DNA of 64,000 nt from Chitinophagaceae bacterium UBA1953 (GTDB lineage: Bacteria; Bacteroidota; Bacteroidia; Chitinophagales; Chitinophagaceae), in contig DDEN01000017.1 of assembly GCA_002336115.1 (NCBI GenBank), positions 124,001-188,000 of the forward strand, given 5' to 3'. A program made the position numbers and the translations under genes. The first letter of the stretch is position 1. The number at the start of each line of letters is the position of its first letter. Under the pieces are notes generated by a model. That model saw only the letters and a list, made by a program, of their open reading frames with translations, was not told where the DNA came from and ran no database searches. Below are positions 37,390 through 46,084 of the stretch, piece after piece.

Positions 37390-38304
37390 ATGAAACCATT
37401 GAGAATAATCGCTTTTACCTCCTGTTCCATTGTTTTACTATTATTTTCTTCATGCAAAACAGACACGGCCCCAAAACAATACCGTTTTAACAGCACTATA
37501 CAAGTTGATGGTTTGACACGTACCTACACAGTTAATCTTCCCCCTGATTATTACGAATCATCTGGCTTTTCATTAGTTATTGCATTGCATGGAGGTGGCG
37601 GAAGCGGATCTCAATTTGAAAGCACAAATAAACTAACTGACAAAGCAAATAACTCAGGTTTTATTGTCGTGTATCCGGATGGTTCAGGGGTAATTAAAAC
37701 ATGGAATGCAGGGCGTTGTTGCGGTTCTGCAATGAACAATAATGTGAACGATGTAAAATTCATCAGTAACCTCATTGACAAACTACTGAGCGAGTTTAAA
37801 ATTAACCCGAAAAAAGTATATGCCACAGGGCATTCAAATGGAGGGATGCTCTGCTACAGGCTGGCTTGCGAATTATCAAATAAAATTGCTGCAATTGCCC
37901 CTAATTCAAGCACAATGGTTGTTTCAGAACCTTGTAATGCCTCCAGACCAGTTCCCATTCTTCACATGCATTCAAAATTAGATGAGCACGTTCCTTATCT
38001 TGGAGGCTATGGTAATGGTGTTACAGGAATTTCGGTTCCCCCACTCGATTCTGTATTTACAGTATGGAGCATACGGAATAACTGCCTGAATCCAAAACAA
38101 ATCATTTTCAGTAACACAGGTTATACGTTTACCAAATGGTACACCTGCTCAAATGATGTAAGCATTCATTTCTATTTAACCAATGATGGAGGGCATGGAT
38201 GGCCTGGCGGTTTGCCTGGCGGGCCGAACTCCGATATACCTTCAACCGCTATCAATGCTAACGACCTGCTATGGGATTTTTTTCAACAATACCAGTTGCC
38301 ATAA
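37390..38304 (+). CDS. Polyhydroxybutyrate-depolymerase-like esterase lipoprotein
   Basis: A 304-residue lipoprotein (LFSSC lipobox, cysteine 22). The alpha/beta-hydrolase core shows the oxyanion segment LHGGGGSGSQFE (67-78), the nucleophile elbow ATGHSNGGML (S149) and the catalytic-histidine loop TNDGGHGWPGG near 270. This is the LpqC/feruloyl-esterase/PHB-depolymerase group (esterase family CE1 relatives). No separate substrate-binding domain is present, so a small soluble ester is more likely than a polymer. It probably acts in the periplasm or on the cell surface. It stands alone after element A. Confidence 0.87.
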   Translation: MKPLRIIAFTSCSIVLLLFSSCKTDTAPKQYRFNSTIQVDGLTRTYTVNLPPDYYESSGFSLVIALHGGGGSGSQFESTNKLTDKANNSGFIVVYPDGSGVIKTWNAGRCCGSAMNNNVNDVKFISNLIDKLLSEFKINPKKVYATGHSNGGMLCYRLACELSNKIAAIAPNSSTMVVSEPCNASRPVPILHMHSKLDEHVPYLGGYGNGVTGISVPPLDSVFTVWSIRNNCLNPKQIIFSNTGYTFTKWYTCSNDVSIHFYLTNDGGHGWPGGLPGGPNSDIPSTAINANDLLWDFFQQYQLP

Positions 38305-38530
38305 AACTTAATCAGCAATAAATCATGAATATCATTGCAGGTTGTACAGAAATCAGGTAATTCCTATGTCCATAATAACAGTAACTAAGTTTTTATTACT
38401 TGAAAGATATGGCTCTGTGAAATTCTCAATGAATGAAAAGCGGTCAATAAACCACCTTGTACCTTGAAATATTAGCCTGAAAAATCGGATTAACCTCTAA
38501 AACAAAGATTGTAGAAACATTATAAGACAT

Positions 38531-38755
38531 AGAAACACTGATTAAACTGATTGAAAAGAGGAACACTGATTTCGCTTTCCTTCAAGAAAAAACACAATGA
38601 CACCGGGTAAATACTCTTTGTGTTCATTGTGTTTTTTTTCTTGTGTACGTAGCGGTAAAATTCTTACTTTATCCAGGCATATTCTTTAGAAAATGTTTTG
38701 ATAACAAATTGTCATTTCTGTGTTAATCCGCCCCATCAGTTCAATCTGTGTTTCT
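38531..38755. repeat. Intergenic palindromic element of about 225 bp
   Basis: Arms 38531-38551 and 38735-38755 are inverted copies matching at 19 of 21 positions. Inside lies a second inverted pair, AACACAATGA with TCATTGTGTT, with A- and T-runs outside (about 38590-38640), itself terminator-like. The right arm ends at the stop codon of msrA. The rest of the 38305-38756 gap shows nothing else. Confidence 0.65.
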
Positions 38756-38756
38756 A

Positions 38757-39413
38757 TCAATTCTTTTTCATTTTATTCTTAAACACTTTTTCAAACTTCT
38801 CCAGTTTGGGTTTGATTACATAGTAGCAATAAGGGTTTGAATTTTTATTGAGCTTGTAATAATTCTGGTGATAATCTTCTGCTTCGTAATAATTGTGATA
38901 AGGCTCAATTGATGTTACAATCGGCTTATCAAATGCCCCGCTTTTATCCAGTTCGGCTTTATACTTTTCCGCTTTTTCTTTTTGTTTGGCGTTGTGATAA
39001 AAGACTGCACTTCTGTATTGCGGCCCCACATCATTTCCCTGCCTGTTGAGCGTAGTGGGATCATGTGTTTGCCAGAAAATTTCCAGCAGTTCATCGTAAC
39101 TGACTTTTGCGGGATCAAAAACAATCTGGATAACTTCAGCATGACCGGTTGTTTTGCTGCTCACCTGCTCATAGGTTGGATTTTTTACATGTCCGCCGCA
39201 ATAACCGCTGCTTACTTTCAGCACCCCATCCACCTGTTGAAAAATAGCTTCAGTACACCAGAAACATCCGCCGCCAAATGTAGCTGTATCAGTAAAAGTA
39301 TTCATGCTTGTATCTTCATTCATAATCCTGTTTTTACTTTCTCCGGTTGTACATGCAACAAAATAAAACGAGCCGACGGTTACTGAAATACTCATTAAGA
39401 ATTTACTCCACAT
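38757..39413 (-). CDS. msrA: Peptide-methionine (S)-S-oxide reductase MsrA, exported
   Basis: A 218-residue protein with an N-terminal signal and lipobox (FYFVACTTG, cysteine 21), so it is probably membrane-anchored in the periplasm. The catalytic motif TFGGGCFWCTEA holds C50. Also conserved are GYCGGHVKNPTYEQV, GHAEVIQI, WQTHDPTTLNRQGNDVGPQY and YHQNYY. It repairs oxidised methionine in proteins, needing a thiol reductant. No MsrB domain is fused and no msrB is adjacent. Confidence 0.95.
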   Translation of the reverse strand: MWSKFLMSISVTVGSFYFVACTTGESKNRIMNEDTSMNTFTDTATFGGGCFWCTEAIFQQVDGVLKVSSGYCGGHVKNPTYEQVSSKTTGHAEVIQIVFDPAKVSYDELLEIFWQTHDPTTLNRQGNDVGPQYRSAVFYHNAKQKEKAEKYKAELDKSGAFDKPIVTSIEPYHNYYEAEDYHQNYYKLNKNSNPYCYYVIKPKLEKFEKVFKNKMKKN

Positions 39414-39581
39414 ATCGTTTGTTTTTTGGCAACTTGCAATATACGGCTAAAATTGAGCCACACTCTGCTTGTTGAAGTTTTGGCGCATGTTTTAAAATTG
39501 CTTTAACGGATTTGTTCATTTTTCATTTTCAAACACTCCTTACTTCTGATTTTTCTGAAATTTATCTCAAAACGACACTCA

Positions 39582-40169
39582 TCAATGTTTTGAAAAATTA
39601 AGTTCACCTGCCTTTACAGCTACAGGTAAATCGTTTTCTTGTGGCGGGATTGGACAGTTATAACCCGTAGTATATGCACAATAAGGGTTATAGGCCTTAT
39701 TAAAATCAATCGTGTAGGTTTTATTAATAATATCTGAAATTACGAGGTCAATATACCTGCCACCTCCATAAGTTTCAATACCTGATGTCTTATCGGTAAA
39801 TGGAATAAACAGGTAATCTTTGTATTTATCTGAATTCATTAAGCTACTGGATTGATAGATGTTCAAGCTTACAGCAGTATCGTGTACTTGAAAATGCAAC
39901 ACACCAAACACCCTGTACCGTTGTTTTTCTTTTCCGGATGTTTTCATCAAAAACCAGCTGCTATTCTCCTTAAGTTCAACACTTGCCGTTATACGATAAT
40001 ATTTATTTACAGGAAAGAATTTAATTTTTTGTTTATCGGCCCCGGTAACTACTTCATGTCCTGATACATAATTTTTAAGATAAGTATTAAGCGAATCTTC
40101 ATAAGAAGTTTGGGCTTTTATCAAAGCAGGTATTATCAGCATAAGAAGCAAACAAAAACGTATTCTCAT
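39582..40169 (-). CDS. DUF1684-family exported protein
   Basis: A 195-residue protein with a signal peptide (residues 1-19). The DUF1684 signature is clear: FIPFTDKTSGIETYGGGRYI (about 123-142), IDFNKAYNPYCAYTTGYNCP and PPQENDLPVAVKAGE. Family members are widespread in Bacteroidota, have a conserved cysteine pair in the YNPYCAY...YNCP region, and lack an assigned reaction. It is located in the periplasm or outer membrane. It is divergent from mutS2, with about 140 bases between start codons. Confidence 0.88.
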   Translation of the reverse strand: MRIRFCLLLMLIIPALIKAQTSYEDSLNTYLKNYVSGHEVVTGADKQKIKFFPVNKYYRITASVELKENSSWFLMKTSGKEKQRYRVFGVLHFQVHDTAVSLNIYQSSSLMNSDKYKDYLFIPFTDKTSGIETYGGGRYIDLVISDIINKTYTIDFNKAYNPYCAYTTGYNCPIPPQENDLPVAVKAGELNFSKH

Positions 40170-40272
40170 AGTTTTTTAAGCAATATTAATAAACTGTCGC
40201 AATAATCGTTCGAGCTTTGTTGCTACTTGTATTGCTGTACAAGTGTGCGACGCAAGGAACGTTGAGAAGAAT

Positions 40273-40280
40273 TACCTTTG
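40273..40280 (+). promoter_or_regulatory. -7 box of mutS2
   Basis: TACCTTTG matches TAnnTTTG exactly and lies 28 bases before the GTG start chosen for mutS2. It is downstream of the in-frame GTG at 40243, which argues against that longer start. Confidence 0.5.
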
Positions 40281-40308
40281 CCGACTACATAAAAAAAGAG
40301 AAAAACAG

Positions 40309-42426
40309 GTGATTAAATTTTTTCCCGATTCTGCGCTGGTGCAGCTGGAGTTTGATAAAGTAAAGGCTTTGTTACATGAGCATTGTAAAACGGAATATGC
40401 TAAGGACAAGGCACAGAACCTGCGTATCCATACACGTAAAGAATATATTCAGCTTGAACTGAAGCAGAGTTATGAAATGCTGTTAATTCAGCAACAGGGA
40501 CAATATTTTCCTACCGATTATATTCTCAACCTTTCCCGTGAATTAAAACTATTGTCAATTCCCGGTGCGGTGCTCAGTGAAGAACAACTGATGCAGGTAA
40601 GAAAGCTGGCAGAAAATACTCAAAGTATTTTTCGCTGGTTTGATGCTGATAGAAGAAGTGCCTACCCTGCTTTAACCAATGTAATTGAAGGAACGTATTT
40701 TGAAAAAGTAATTCTGGAGCTCATTGACGATGTGCTCGACTCAACAGGTATTGTAAAAGATGATGCAAGTGAAGAGTTAAGCAGCATCCGTATGAATTTA
40801 TACCGCAAGCGCAATGAACTTCGCCGTGAATTTGAAAAAGTGCTGAAGAAACTGCAGAAGCAGGGATACGTGGCAGATATTGAAGAATCGTTCCTGAGCG
40901 GAAGAAGGGTTGTTGCACTGTATGCAGAACAAAAGCGGCAGGTGAAAGGTATTCTGCATGGCGAAAGCGAAACAAGAAGAACCGTTTTTATTGAGCCGGA
41001 AGAAACCATTGAACTCAACAACGATATCTTCAGTCTCGAAAATGAGGAAAGACGTGAAGTGTATCGTATCCTGCGTGAGTTAACACAGCAGCTTTCAGTT
41101 TATGCTTCGTTGCTTACTACCTATCACACAATTTTAGGTGAATACGATTTTATCCGTGCAAAAGCAAAGCTGGGCGTTGATATGGAAGCAAACTATCCCA
41201 TGCTTACAGACAAAGCCATTATTCAGCTTCGCAATGCATACCATCCGTTGCTTTTATTGTACAACAGGAAGAACCAGAAAGAAACCATTCCAACGAACAT
41301 ACGGCTTGATGAAAAAAGCAGGATACTGGTTATATCAGGGCCAAATGCAGGTGGTAAAACGGTTACCATGAAAACTGTTGGCTTAATGCAACTGATGGTG
41401 CAGAGTGGTTTACTGGTGCCCGTGCATCCTGATAGTGAGTTTGGCATTTTCAAACAAATCATGATTCATATCGGCGATACACAGAGTATTGAATATGATC
41501 TGAGTACTTACAGCAGTCATTTGCTGCACATGAAACATTTCATGGAAACTGCCAATGGCCGCACCTTGTTTTTTATTGATGAACTTGGTAGTGGTAGTGA
41601 TCCCAATCTTGGTGGGGCATTTGCGGAAGTGATATTACAGGAGCTGGTAAAAAAACATTCGCTGGGTATTGTAACAACACACTACCTCAACCTGAAAGTA
41701 ATGGCGAATCATACACCGGGCATTGTTAACGGAGCTATGAGTTTCGATGAAAAAAGTTTACAACCATTATATAAACTGATTCTTGGCAAACCGGGCAGTT
41801 CTTACACCTTTGCTATTGCAGAACGGATTGGGTTGAGCAAACAATTAATTGACCGTGCAAGAAAACTGGTGGATGAAGATCATTTCCGTTTGGATAAATT
41901 GCTGAACTCAGCTGAAAGCGATTTGCGGCAAATTGAAAAGAAAGAAAAAGACCTTCATCGCCTGCTGAAAGAAAATGAACGGCTGAAGAAAGAAATGGAA
42001 CAGGTGCTGAATAAAGAAAGACATCAGCAGCAGGTTGAATTATTAAAACAGCAGAATAAAATTACCGAAGACCGTCTTGCCTATCTCAAGGATATGGACC
42101 GCAAGTTGAAGGCCATAGTGCAGGAATGGAAACGCAGTGACAATAAAACCGAGGTAATGAAGCAGATTAATGCACTGCTTTTTGATCAGCGACAAAAACA
42201 GGTAGCTGAAAAGAAAGATAAAAAGCTGAATGAAAAGTTCAAAGAAGTTGGCGGCGACATTGTTCCCGGTGTTAAAGTAAAGATGACCAGGAACCGGCAG
42301 GTGGGCATTGTAAAAGAAATCAGGGGTAAAAATGCGGTGGTACAATTAGGCACCATACCCATTACTGTAAGCCTGAACGATTTGGTGGTTGTAGTGGATA
42401 AAATTGAAGAAAACGAATCAAAATAA
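40309..42426 (+). CDS. mutS2: MutS2-family DNA-binding ATPase lacking Smr domain
   Basis: I start at GTG 40309 (MIKFFPDSALVQLEFDKVK), giving 705 residues; the upstream GTG 40243 precedes a promoter box and adds unrelated residues. The MutS core and lever precede the ATPase, which has Walker A (GPNAGGKTVTM, about residue 344), Walker B (FFIDELGSGSDPNLGG) and the TTHYLNLK switch. A long coiled coil follows (about 520-625), then a KOW-like end (VPGVKVKMTRNRQVGIVKEI). The C-terminal Smr nuclease of most MutS2 proteins is absent. MutS2 suppresses recombination and, in some bacteria, rescues collided ribosomes. Confidence 0.9.
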   Translation: MIKFFPDSALVQLEFDKVKALLHEHCKTEYAKDKAQNLRIHTRKEYIQLELKQSYEMLLIQQQGQYFPTDYILNLSRELKLLSIPGAVLSEEQLMQVRKLAENTQSIFRWFDADRRSAYPALTNVIEGTYFEKVILELIDDVLDSTGIVKDDASEELSSIRMNLYRKRNELRREFEKVLKKLQKQGYVADIEESFLSGRRVVALYAEQKRQVKGILHGESETRRTVFIEPEETIELNNDIFSLENEERREVYRILRELTQQLSVYASLLTTYHTILGEYDFIRAKAKLGVDMEANYPMLTDKAIIQLRNAYHPLLLLYNRKNQKETIPTNIRLDEKSRILVISGPNAGGKTVTMKTVGLMQLMVQSGLLVPVHPDSEFGIFKQIMIHIGDTQSIEYDLSTYSSHLLHMKHFMETANGRTLFFIDELGSGSDPNLGGAFAEVILQELVKKHSLGIVTTHYLNLKVMANHTPGIVNGAMSFDEKSLQPLYKLILGKPGSSYTFAIAERIGLSKQLIDRARKLVDEDHFRLDKLLNSAESDLRQIEKKEKDLHRLLKENERLKKEMEQVLNKERHQQQVELLKQQNKITEDRLAYLKDMDRKLKAIVQEWKRSDNKTEVMKQINALLFDQRQKQVAEKKDKKLNEKFKEVGGDIVPGVKVKMTRNRQVGIVKEIRGKNAVVQLGTIPITVSLNDLVVVVDKIEENESK

Positions 42427-42455
42427 TAAAAATTTTTTTCGCTGAAATCCTTTGT

Positions 42456-42490
42456 GGGCGGCTGTTTCAGCCGCCCTTTTATTTTCTTTT
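42456..42490 (+). terminator. Intrinsic terminator of mutS2
   Basis: GGGCGGCTG (42456-42464) pairs perfectly with CAGCCGCCC (42468-42476) around TTT, followed by TTTTATTTTC and TTTTTT. It lies 30 bases after the stop codon. Confidence 0.95.
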
Positions 42491-42499
42491 TTATAAGAA

Positions 42500-42531
42500 T
42501 TTGGGAGATAAAATCTGTAACCTTACTTTTG
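42500..42531 (+). promoter_or_regulatory. Promoter of tRNA-Ser(TGA)
   Basis: TTTG (42500-42503), a 20-base spacer, then TACTTTTG (42524-42531): an exact match to the Bacteroidota TTTG/TAnnTTTG layout. The tRNA begins 5 bases later, so transcription starts at or next to its 5' end. Confidence 0.8.
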
Positions 42532-42535
42532 CCGC

Positions 42536-42620
42536 GGAGAGATGGCAGAGCGGTCGAATGCGGCGGTCTTGAAAACCGTTGACTGTCACAGGTCCGGGGG
42601 TTCGAATCCCTCTCTCTCCG
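42536..42620 (+). tRNA. tRNA-Ser (anticodon TGA)
   Basis: An 85-base class II tRNA. Acceptor stem GGAGAGA/TCTCTCC (42536-42542 with 42613-42619), discriminator G, no encoded CCA. The anticodon stem GCGGT/ACCGT holds loop CTTGAAA, so anticodon TGA reads UCA. A long variable arm and the T-loop GTTCGAATC fit serine. It shares the acceptor stem with the tRNA-Ser at 26.3 kb. Confidence 0.96.
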
Positions 42621-42634
42621 CAAGTAGCAATACA

Positions 42635-42678
42635 AAAATAGAAACGCTGTTAACTCAAGTTAACAGCGTTTCTATTTT
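42635..42678 (+). terminator. Intrinsic terminator after tRNA-Ser(TGA)
   Basis: A perfect 20-bp stem: 42635-42654 with 42659-42678 around loop TCAA, ending in TATTTT. It begins 15 bases after the tRNA. Confidence 0.88.
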
Positions 42679-42918
42679 GTGGCTTTACCAAAAAATCCAC
42701 AATTCTTATTTTCGGAGACCTTTTCGGCAACTTGTTTTCAAAACCATAAAACTGGTCGCTGGAGTAAAAATATTCATCTTACACAGCACTATGCACAATT
42801 TTGCACAGAAAAGCAAGTGCCGATGTAAAGGTTTTGAAAACAAAAATTATTGGTCAAAGAAAGTAAGAACATGCAATAAACACTTTCCTTTCAATAATCA
42901 AAAAGTTCTATAATAATC

Positions 42919-43611
42919 TTACAGTTTTTCAATAACCTCTCTATAGCCTCTTCCAATAGGGATTGATATCCCATTCACTTCAACTGATTCTGCGGTATAA
43001 GATTCCAGTTTATTAACAGAAATAATAAATGAACGGTGGATACGTTTAAAAATATGCTTAGGTAAAAGTTCTTCTATTTCATGTGTACTCATCCGTGATA
43101 TAAATTCTTTTTTTGAGGTAACAACTTTTATGTACTCCCGTTGGCTTTCTATATACACAATTTCAGCAAATAAAATTTTCACTTTTTTCTTTTGCACAGT
43201 AAGGAACAGGAAATCTTTAACTTCACCGGTTTCGGATATAGGCTGCCTTTTATCGTTGGTATCTCTTACTTTGTTTACAGCAATCAGGAAGCGTTCAAAT
43301 TCAATGGGCTTAAGGAGATAATCTGTTACGTCCAGGTCAAATCCCTCTACGGCATATTGGTTATAAGCAGTAGTAATGATAACCGCAGGCTTTTTTGTAA
43401 GCGTCCTTAAAAAAGCCATTCCTTTTAGTTTTGGCAGGTGAATATCTAAAAACATTAATTGTACTTCACTTGTACGTAACCATTCTGTTGCAAGTATAGC
43501 ATCTTTAAAGCTGCCTTCTAATTGCAGAAAGGGTACTTGTGTAATATAGTCTGCTAATACTTTAACAGCAAGTGGCTCATCCTCTATTATTATACATTTT
43601 ATTTTAGACAT
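42919..43611 (-). CDS. LytTR-family response regulator, locus 1
   Basis: A 230-residue protein. Residues 1-118 form a receiver with acidic pocket (IIIEDEP), phospho-acceptor D56 (LMFLDIHLP) and lysine in DYLLKPIEF. Residues 130-228 form the LytTR DNA-binding domain (FLFLTVQKKKVKILFAEI, IHRSFIISVNKLE). It overlaps the stop end of its kinase gene by 8 bases, so the two are translated together and act as a pair. Direct repeats at 44722-44806 upstream of the kinase, in the divergent promoter region, could be its binding sites. Confidence 0.94.
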   Translation of the reverse strand: MSKIKCIIIEDEPLAVKVLADYITQVPFLQLEGSFKDAILATEWLRTSEVQLMFLDIHLPKLKGMAFLRTLTKKPAVIITTAYNQYAVEGFDLDVTDYLLKPIEFERFLIAVNKVRDTNDKRQPISETGEVKDFLFLTVQKKKVKILFAEIVYIESQREYIKVVTSKKEFISRMSTHEIEELLPKHIFKRIHRSFIISVNKLESYTAESVEVNGISIPIGRGYREVIEKL

Positions 43612-44647
43612 TACTTGTTAAATTAATTTTTAATGTTGATGTAAAAACTGCGTTCTCTTGCCCTACAGACAAATCATAGTCGTTATAGAGCAGTGCCAAC
43701 TGCCTGCGCAAATTAGAAAGCCCGATATTTTCTTTCACTTCTTGCGTGGCAGTATCCACTTCTATTGAATTCTTTACAGCAAATAACAATTGCTGGTGTT
43801 TTACAGCAAGATTAATATCTACAAATGGTTTGTTTCTTGTTTCCGAGACACCATGCTTAAAAGCATTTTCCACTAATGGAATAAGCAGTAAAGGCGGCAA
43901 AGGTTGTTTTGGATTTTCAATATTGACACTCAGTGTAACAAGCAGAGAATCATCATAACGGAGTTTTTCGAGGGCTATATAATCAGTTATTATTTTCAAT
44001 TCATCATCTATTGCTATAAAATTACCGCCTGTTTCATGTAGCATAAAACGTAAAATTTTAGACAGCCGTAAAATTGATTCAGGAGCCATGTCGCTTTTAT
44101 CTCTTGTCAATGAATAAATATTGTTCAGAGTATTAAACAGAAAATGGGGATTTGTTTGGGCCTTTAGATAATTCAGTTCGGCCTCTTTTTTTTCAATCCT
44201 TAATTGATTGTTTTTTTCTCTTAGCCTTATATTGTTGAATATATTCCGCACTATTGCAAAAAAGATGATACAGGCAAGGCTAAATTGTGAATGCACCGCC
44301 ACGCCTTTTAAAAATGACAGGGTGGGTGTAAAATTTATATAAATACCCAAACGTATCCAAAGCTGACGCCAGCTATACAATCCAAAAGTATACAACAGTA
44401 TTGCAATGTACAGAAAGAAAAATGCCCGATGGTTATTTTTGCATGGCCATCTGAATAAGCGTAATATTTTCTCAAATAAAACATAGTTAAGTATAGTAAG
44501 ATAGCTAACCAGGAAAATGCTATTGATAACTCTGCGCACAAAGGTTTCCCGGTATTCAAAAAATTCACCGAAGGAGTACAACAACAAAAAACCCAGGCCT
44601 GTGTATAAATAAAAACTGATTAGTTTGCCGTCTATTGCTTTTTTCAT
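43604..44647 (-). CDS. LytS/YehU-type sensor histidine kinase, locus 1
   Basis: A 347-residue membrane kinase. Four hydrophobic helices occupy about residues 10-28, 38-60, 74-92 and 115-135; a short coiled coil follows (140-160). The His_kinase domain has KAQTNPHFLFNTLNNIYSL with H168 as phospho-acceptor, and the ATPase end shows PLVENAFKHGVSE and ENIGLSNLRRQL. There is no extracytoplasmic sensor domain, so it probably senses within the membrane. It is encoded immediately before its LytTR regulator and divergent from the DUF4386 gene. Confidence 0.93.
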   Translation of the reverse strand: MKKAIDGKLISFYLYTGLGFLLLYSFGEFFEYRETFVRRVINSIFLVSYLTILNYVLFEKILRLFRWPCKNNHRAFFFLYIAILLYTFGLYSWRQLWIRLGIYINFTPTLSFLKGVAVHSQFSLACIIFFAIVRNIFNNIRLREKNNQLRIEKKEAELNYLKAQTNPHFLFNTLNNIYSLTRDKSDMAPESILRLSKILRFMLHETGGNFIAIDDELKIITDYIALEKLRYDDSLLVTLSVNIENPKQPLPPLLLIPLVENAFKHGVSETRNKPFVDINLAVKHQQLLFAVKNSIEVDTATQEVKENIGLSNLRRQLALLYNDYDLSVGQENAVFTSTLKINLTSNV

Positions 44648-44721
44648 TTGACCATTTGTAGAATAAAAATACCCAAAACCTGCATGTTCACTTACAAAGT
44701 GGATGAAAAGAATATTAACGT

Positions 44722-44806
44722 CAACAATCTACACCTTTCCGTAAACCAACTACTTTTCAATTAAAATTATTTTCGCTTCAATAAACCCTGTAGCAACAAT
44801 CTGCAC
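44722..44806. promoter_or_regulatory. Paired direct repeats in the divergent promoter region (candidate LytTR sites)
   Basis: CAACAATCTACAC (44722-44734) and CAACAATCTGCAC (44794-44806) match at 12 of 13 positions in the same orientation. They are 72 bases apart, close to seven helical turns. They lie between the divergent LytS-type kinase and DUF4386 genes. LytTR regulators bind direct repeats, though usually about 10 bases apart, so the assignment is tentative. Confidence 0.4.
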
Positions 44807-44884
44807 GTCTGTTTACAATAACAGGCTTTTCATTGACACTGCTTTTCGGCGAATTATTATTTATTCAAAATTGCACTAATAAAT

Positions 44885-45595
44885 ATGAACACAAATAAAA
44901 ATACGGCAAGGGCTGCAGGTCTTGTTTACCTGGTTGTAGTGATTACAGGCATGTTCAGTCTTGCCTATGTACCTCAAAAGCTTATTGACTGGAACAATAG
45001 CAGTGTAACATTCAATAACATTGCAGATGGTTCTTCCTTATTCAGATTAAGTATTTACAGCAACATAATCTGCTATGTGGCTTTTACCTTTTTGCCACTC
45101 GCTTTGCACCGGATTTTAAGAAGTGTGAACGAATCGTATGCAAGGGCAATGGTGGTACTGGCATTATTAAGTGTGCCTTTATCGTTCAACAATTTGCAGC
45201 ATAAATATGCTGCATTAACACTTACTGGAAAAGAGCCCTTTTTTCAAAACATTTCAATAGAAGACTTGCAAATCAAACTAATGTTGTCTCTCCATCAGTA
45301 TAACGATGGACTTTTACTTACAACTGTATTTTGGGGCCTTTGGCTTTTTCCGTTTGGGATGCTGGTTTACAAGTCAGGAGTTATACCCAAGTTCTTAGGT
45401 ATTCTATTGATGCTAGGGTGCGTTGGCTATTTGATAAATTTTACCGGCAATACTTTATTTGAAAATTATTCAAGAATTGGAATTGGAAAATATATGGGTA
45501 TGCTGCCGGCAGTTGCAGAAATAGGTATATGTTTTTGGCTGCTGATTTTTGGTTTAAAAACAAAAAGAAATGGAGAGCAGAACAATGCAATATGA
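44885..45595 (+). CDS. DUF4386-family membrane protein
   Basis: A 236-residue integral membrane protein with about six helices (near 12-30, 55-75, 88-104, 140-160, 168-186, 205-225). NTARAAGLVYLVVVITGMFS and SLAYVPQKLI at the N-terminus and the LFPFGMLVYKSGVIPKFLG segment are characteristic of DUF4386, a family with no assigned function. It is the first gene downstream of the divergent LytTR-controlled region and overlaps the DUF6326 gene by up to 26 bases, so the two are coupled. Confidence 0.85.
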   Translation: MNTNKNTARAAGLVYLVVVITGMFSLAYVPQKLIDWNNSSVTFNNIADGSSLFRLSIYSNIICYVAFTFLPLALHRILRSVNESYARAMVVLALLSVPLSFNNLQHKYAALTLTGKEPFFQNISIEDLQIKLMLSLHQYNDGLLLTTVFWGLWLFPFGMLVYKSGVIPKFLGILLMLGCVGYLINFTGNTLFENYSRIGIGKYMGMLPAVAEIGICFWLLIFGLKTKRNGEQNNAI

Positions 45596-45989
45596 AGATT
45601 TTAAAATCAATGTCAAACTGATACTATCAGCGCTTTGGGCTTCTGTAATGTTTCTATACATCTATGGCGACTATTTTGAACTCTATGTTCCGGGAAAAGC
45701 AGAAGGGCTGCTAAACGGGCAAAACATGTTGAATACTCCTTACAGATTATTCTTCGCAACAATCATTTTGACTCTTCCTTCACTAATGATTTTTCTTTCA
45801 CTCATGATGAAGCCAAAATGGAACAGGGTGTTGAATATTTCAATTGGAGTATTCCTTGCCCTGTTCACTTTGCTTGTAGGAGTTTCATCTTTTACTGAAT
45901 GGAGAATATTTTATGTAATGCTATCTTTTTTGGAAAGCATTATTACATCCATTATAGTATGGAAGGCCTGGCATTGGACGAAGAATTAA
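45570..45989 (+). CDS. DUF6326-family membrane protein, copy 2
   Basis: A 139-residue protein with four membrane helices, paralogous to the 24.2 kb gene: both share (S/A)ALWAS(V/L)MFL near residue 20, a YxPGK turn and an AW-H/K-W ending. The start at 45570 overlaps DUF4386; an ATG at 45585 (MQYEDFKINVK) is equally plausible. Coupling to DUF4386 suggests a membrane complex, but no function is known for either. Confidence 0.72.
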   Translation: MESRTMQYEDFKINVKLILSALWASVMFLYIYGDYFELYVPGKAEGLLNGQNMLNTPYRLFFATIILTLPSLMIFLSLMMKPKWNRVLNISIGVFLALFTLLVGVSSFTEWRIFYVMLSFLESIITSIIVWKAWHWTKN

Positions 45990-46084
45990 CTATTCAGACT
46001 GATAAAACATAACTAGCTCCATAAACAAAAAATGGATTACAAGCAATTAACCTCTTTATATAACATGTCTAAATCTTTAAAAAA

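Noticed and set aside
42542..42913. 123-codon plus-strand frame near 42.6 kb
   Set aside because: It starts inside tRNA-Ser(TGA) and crosses the terminator; not a gene.
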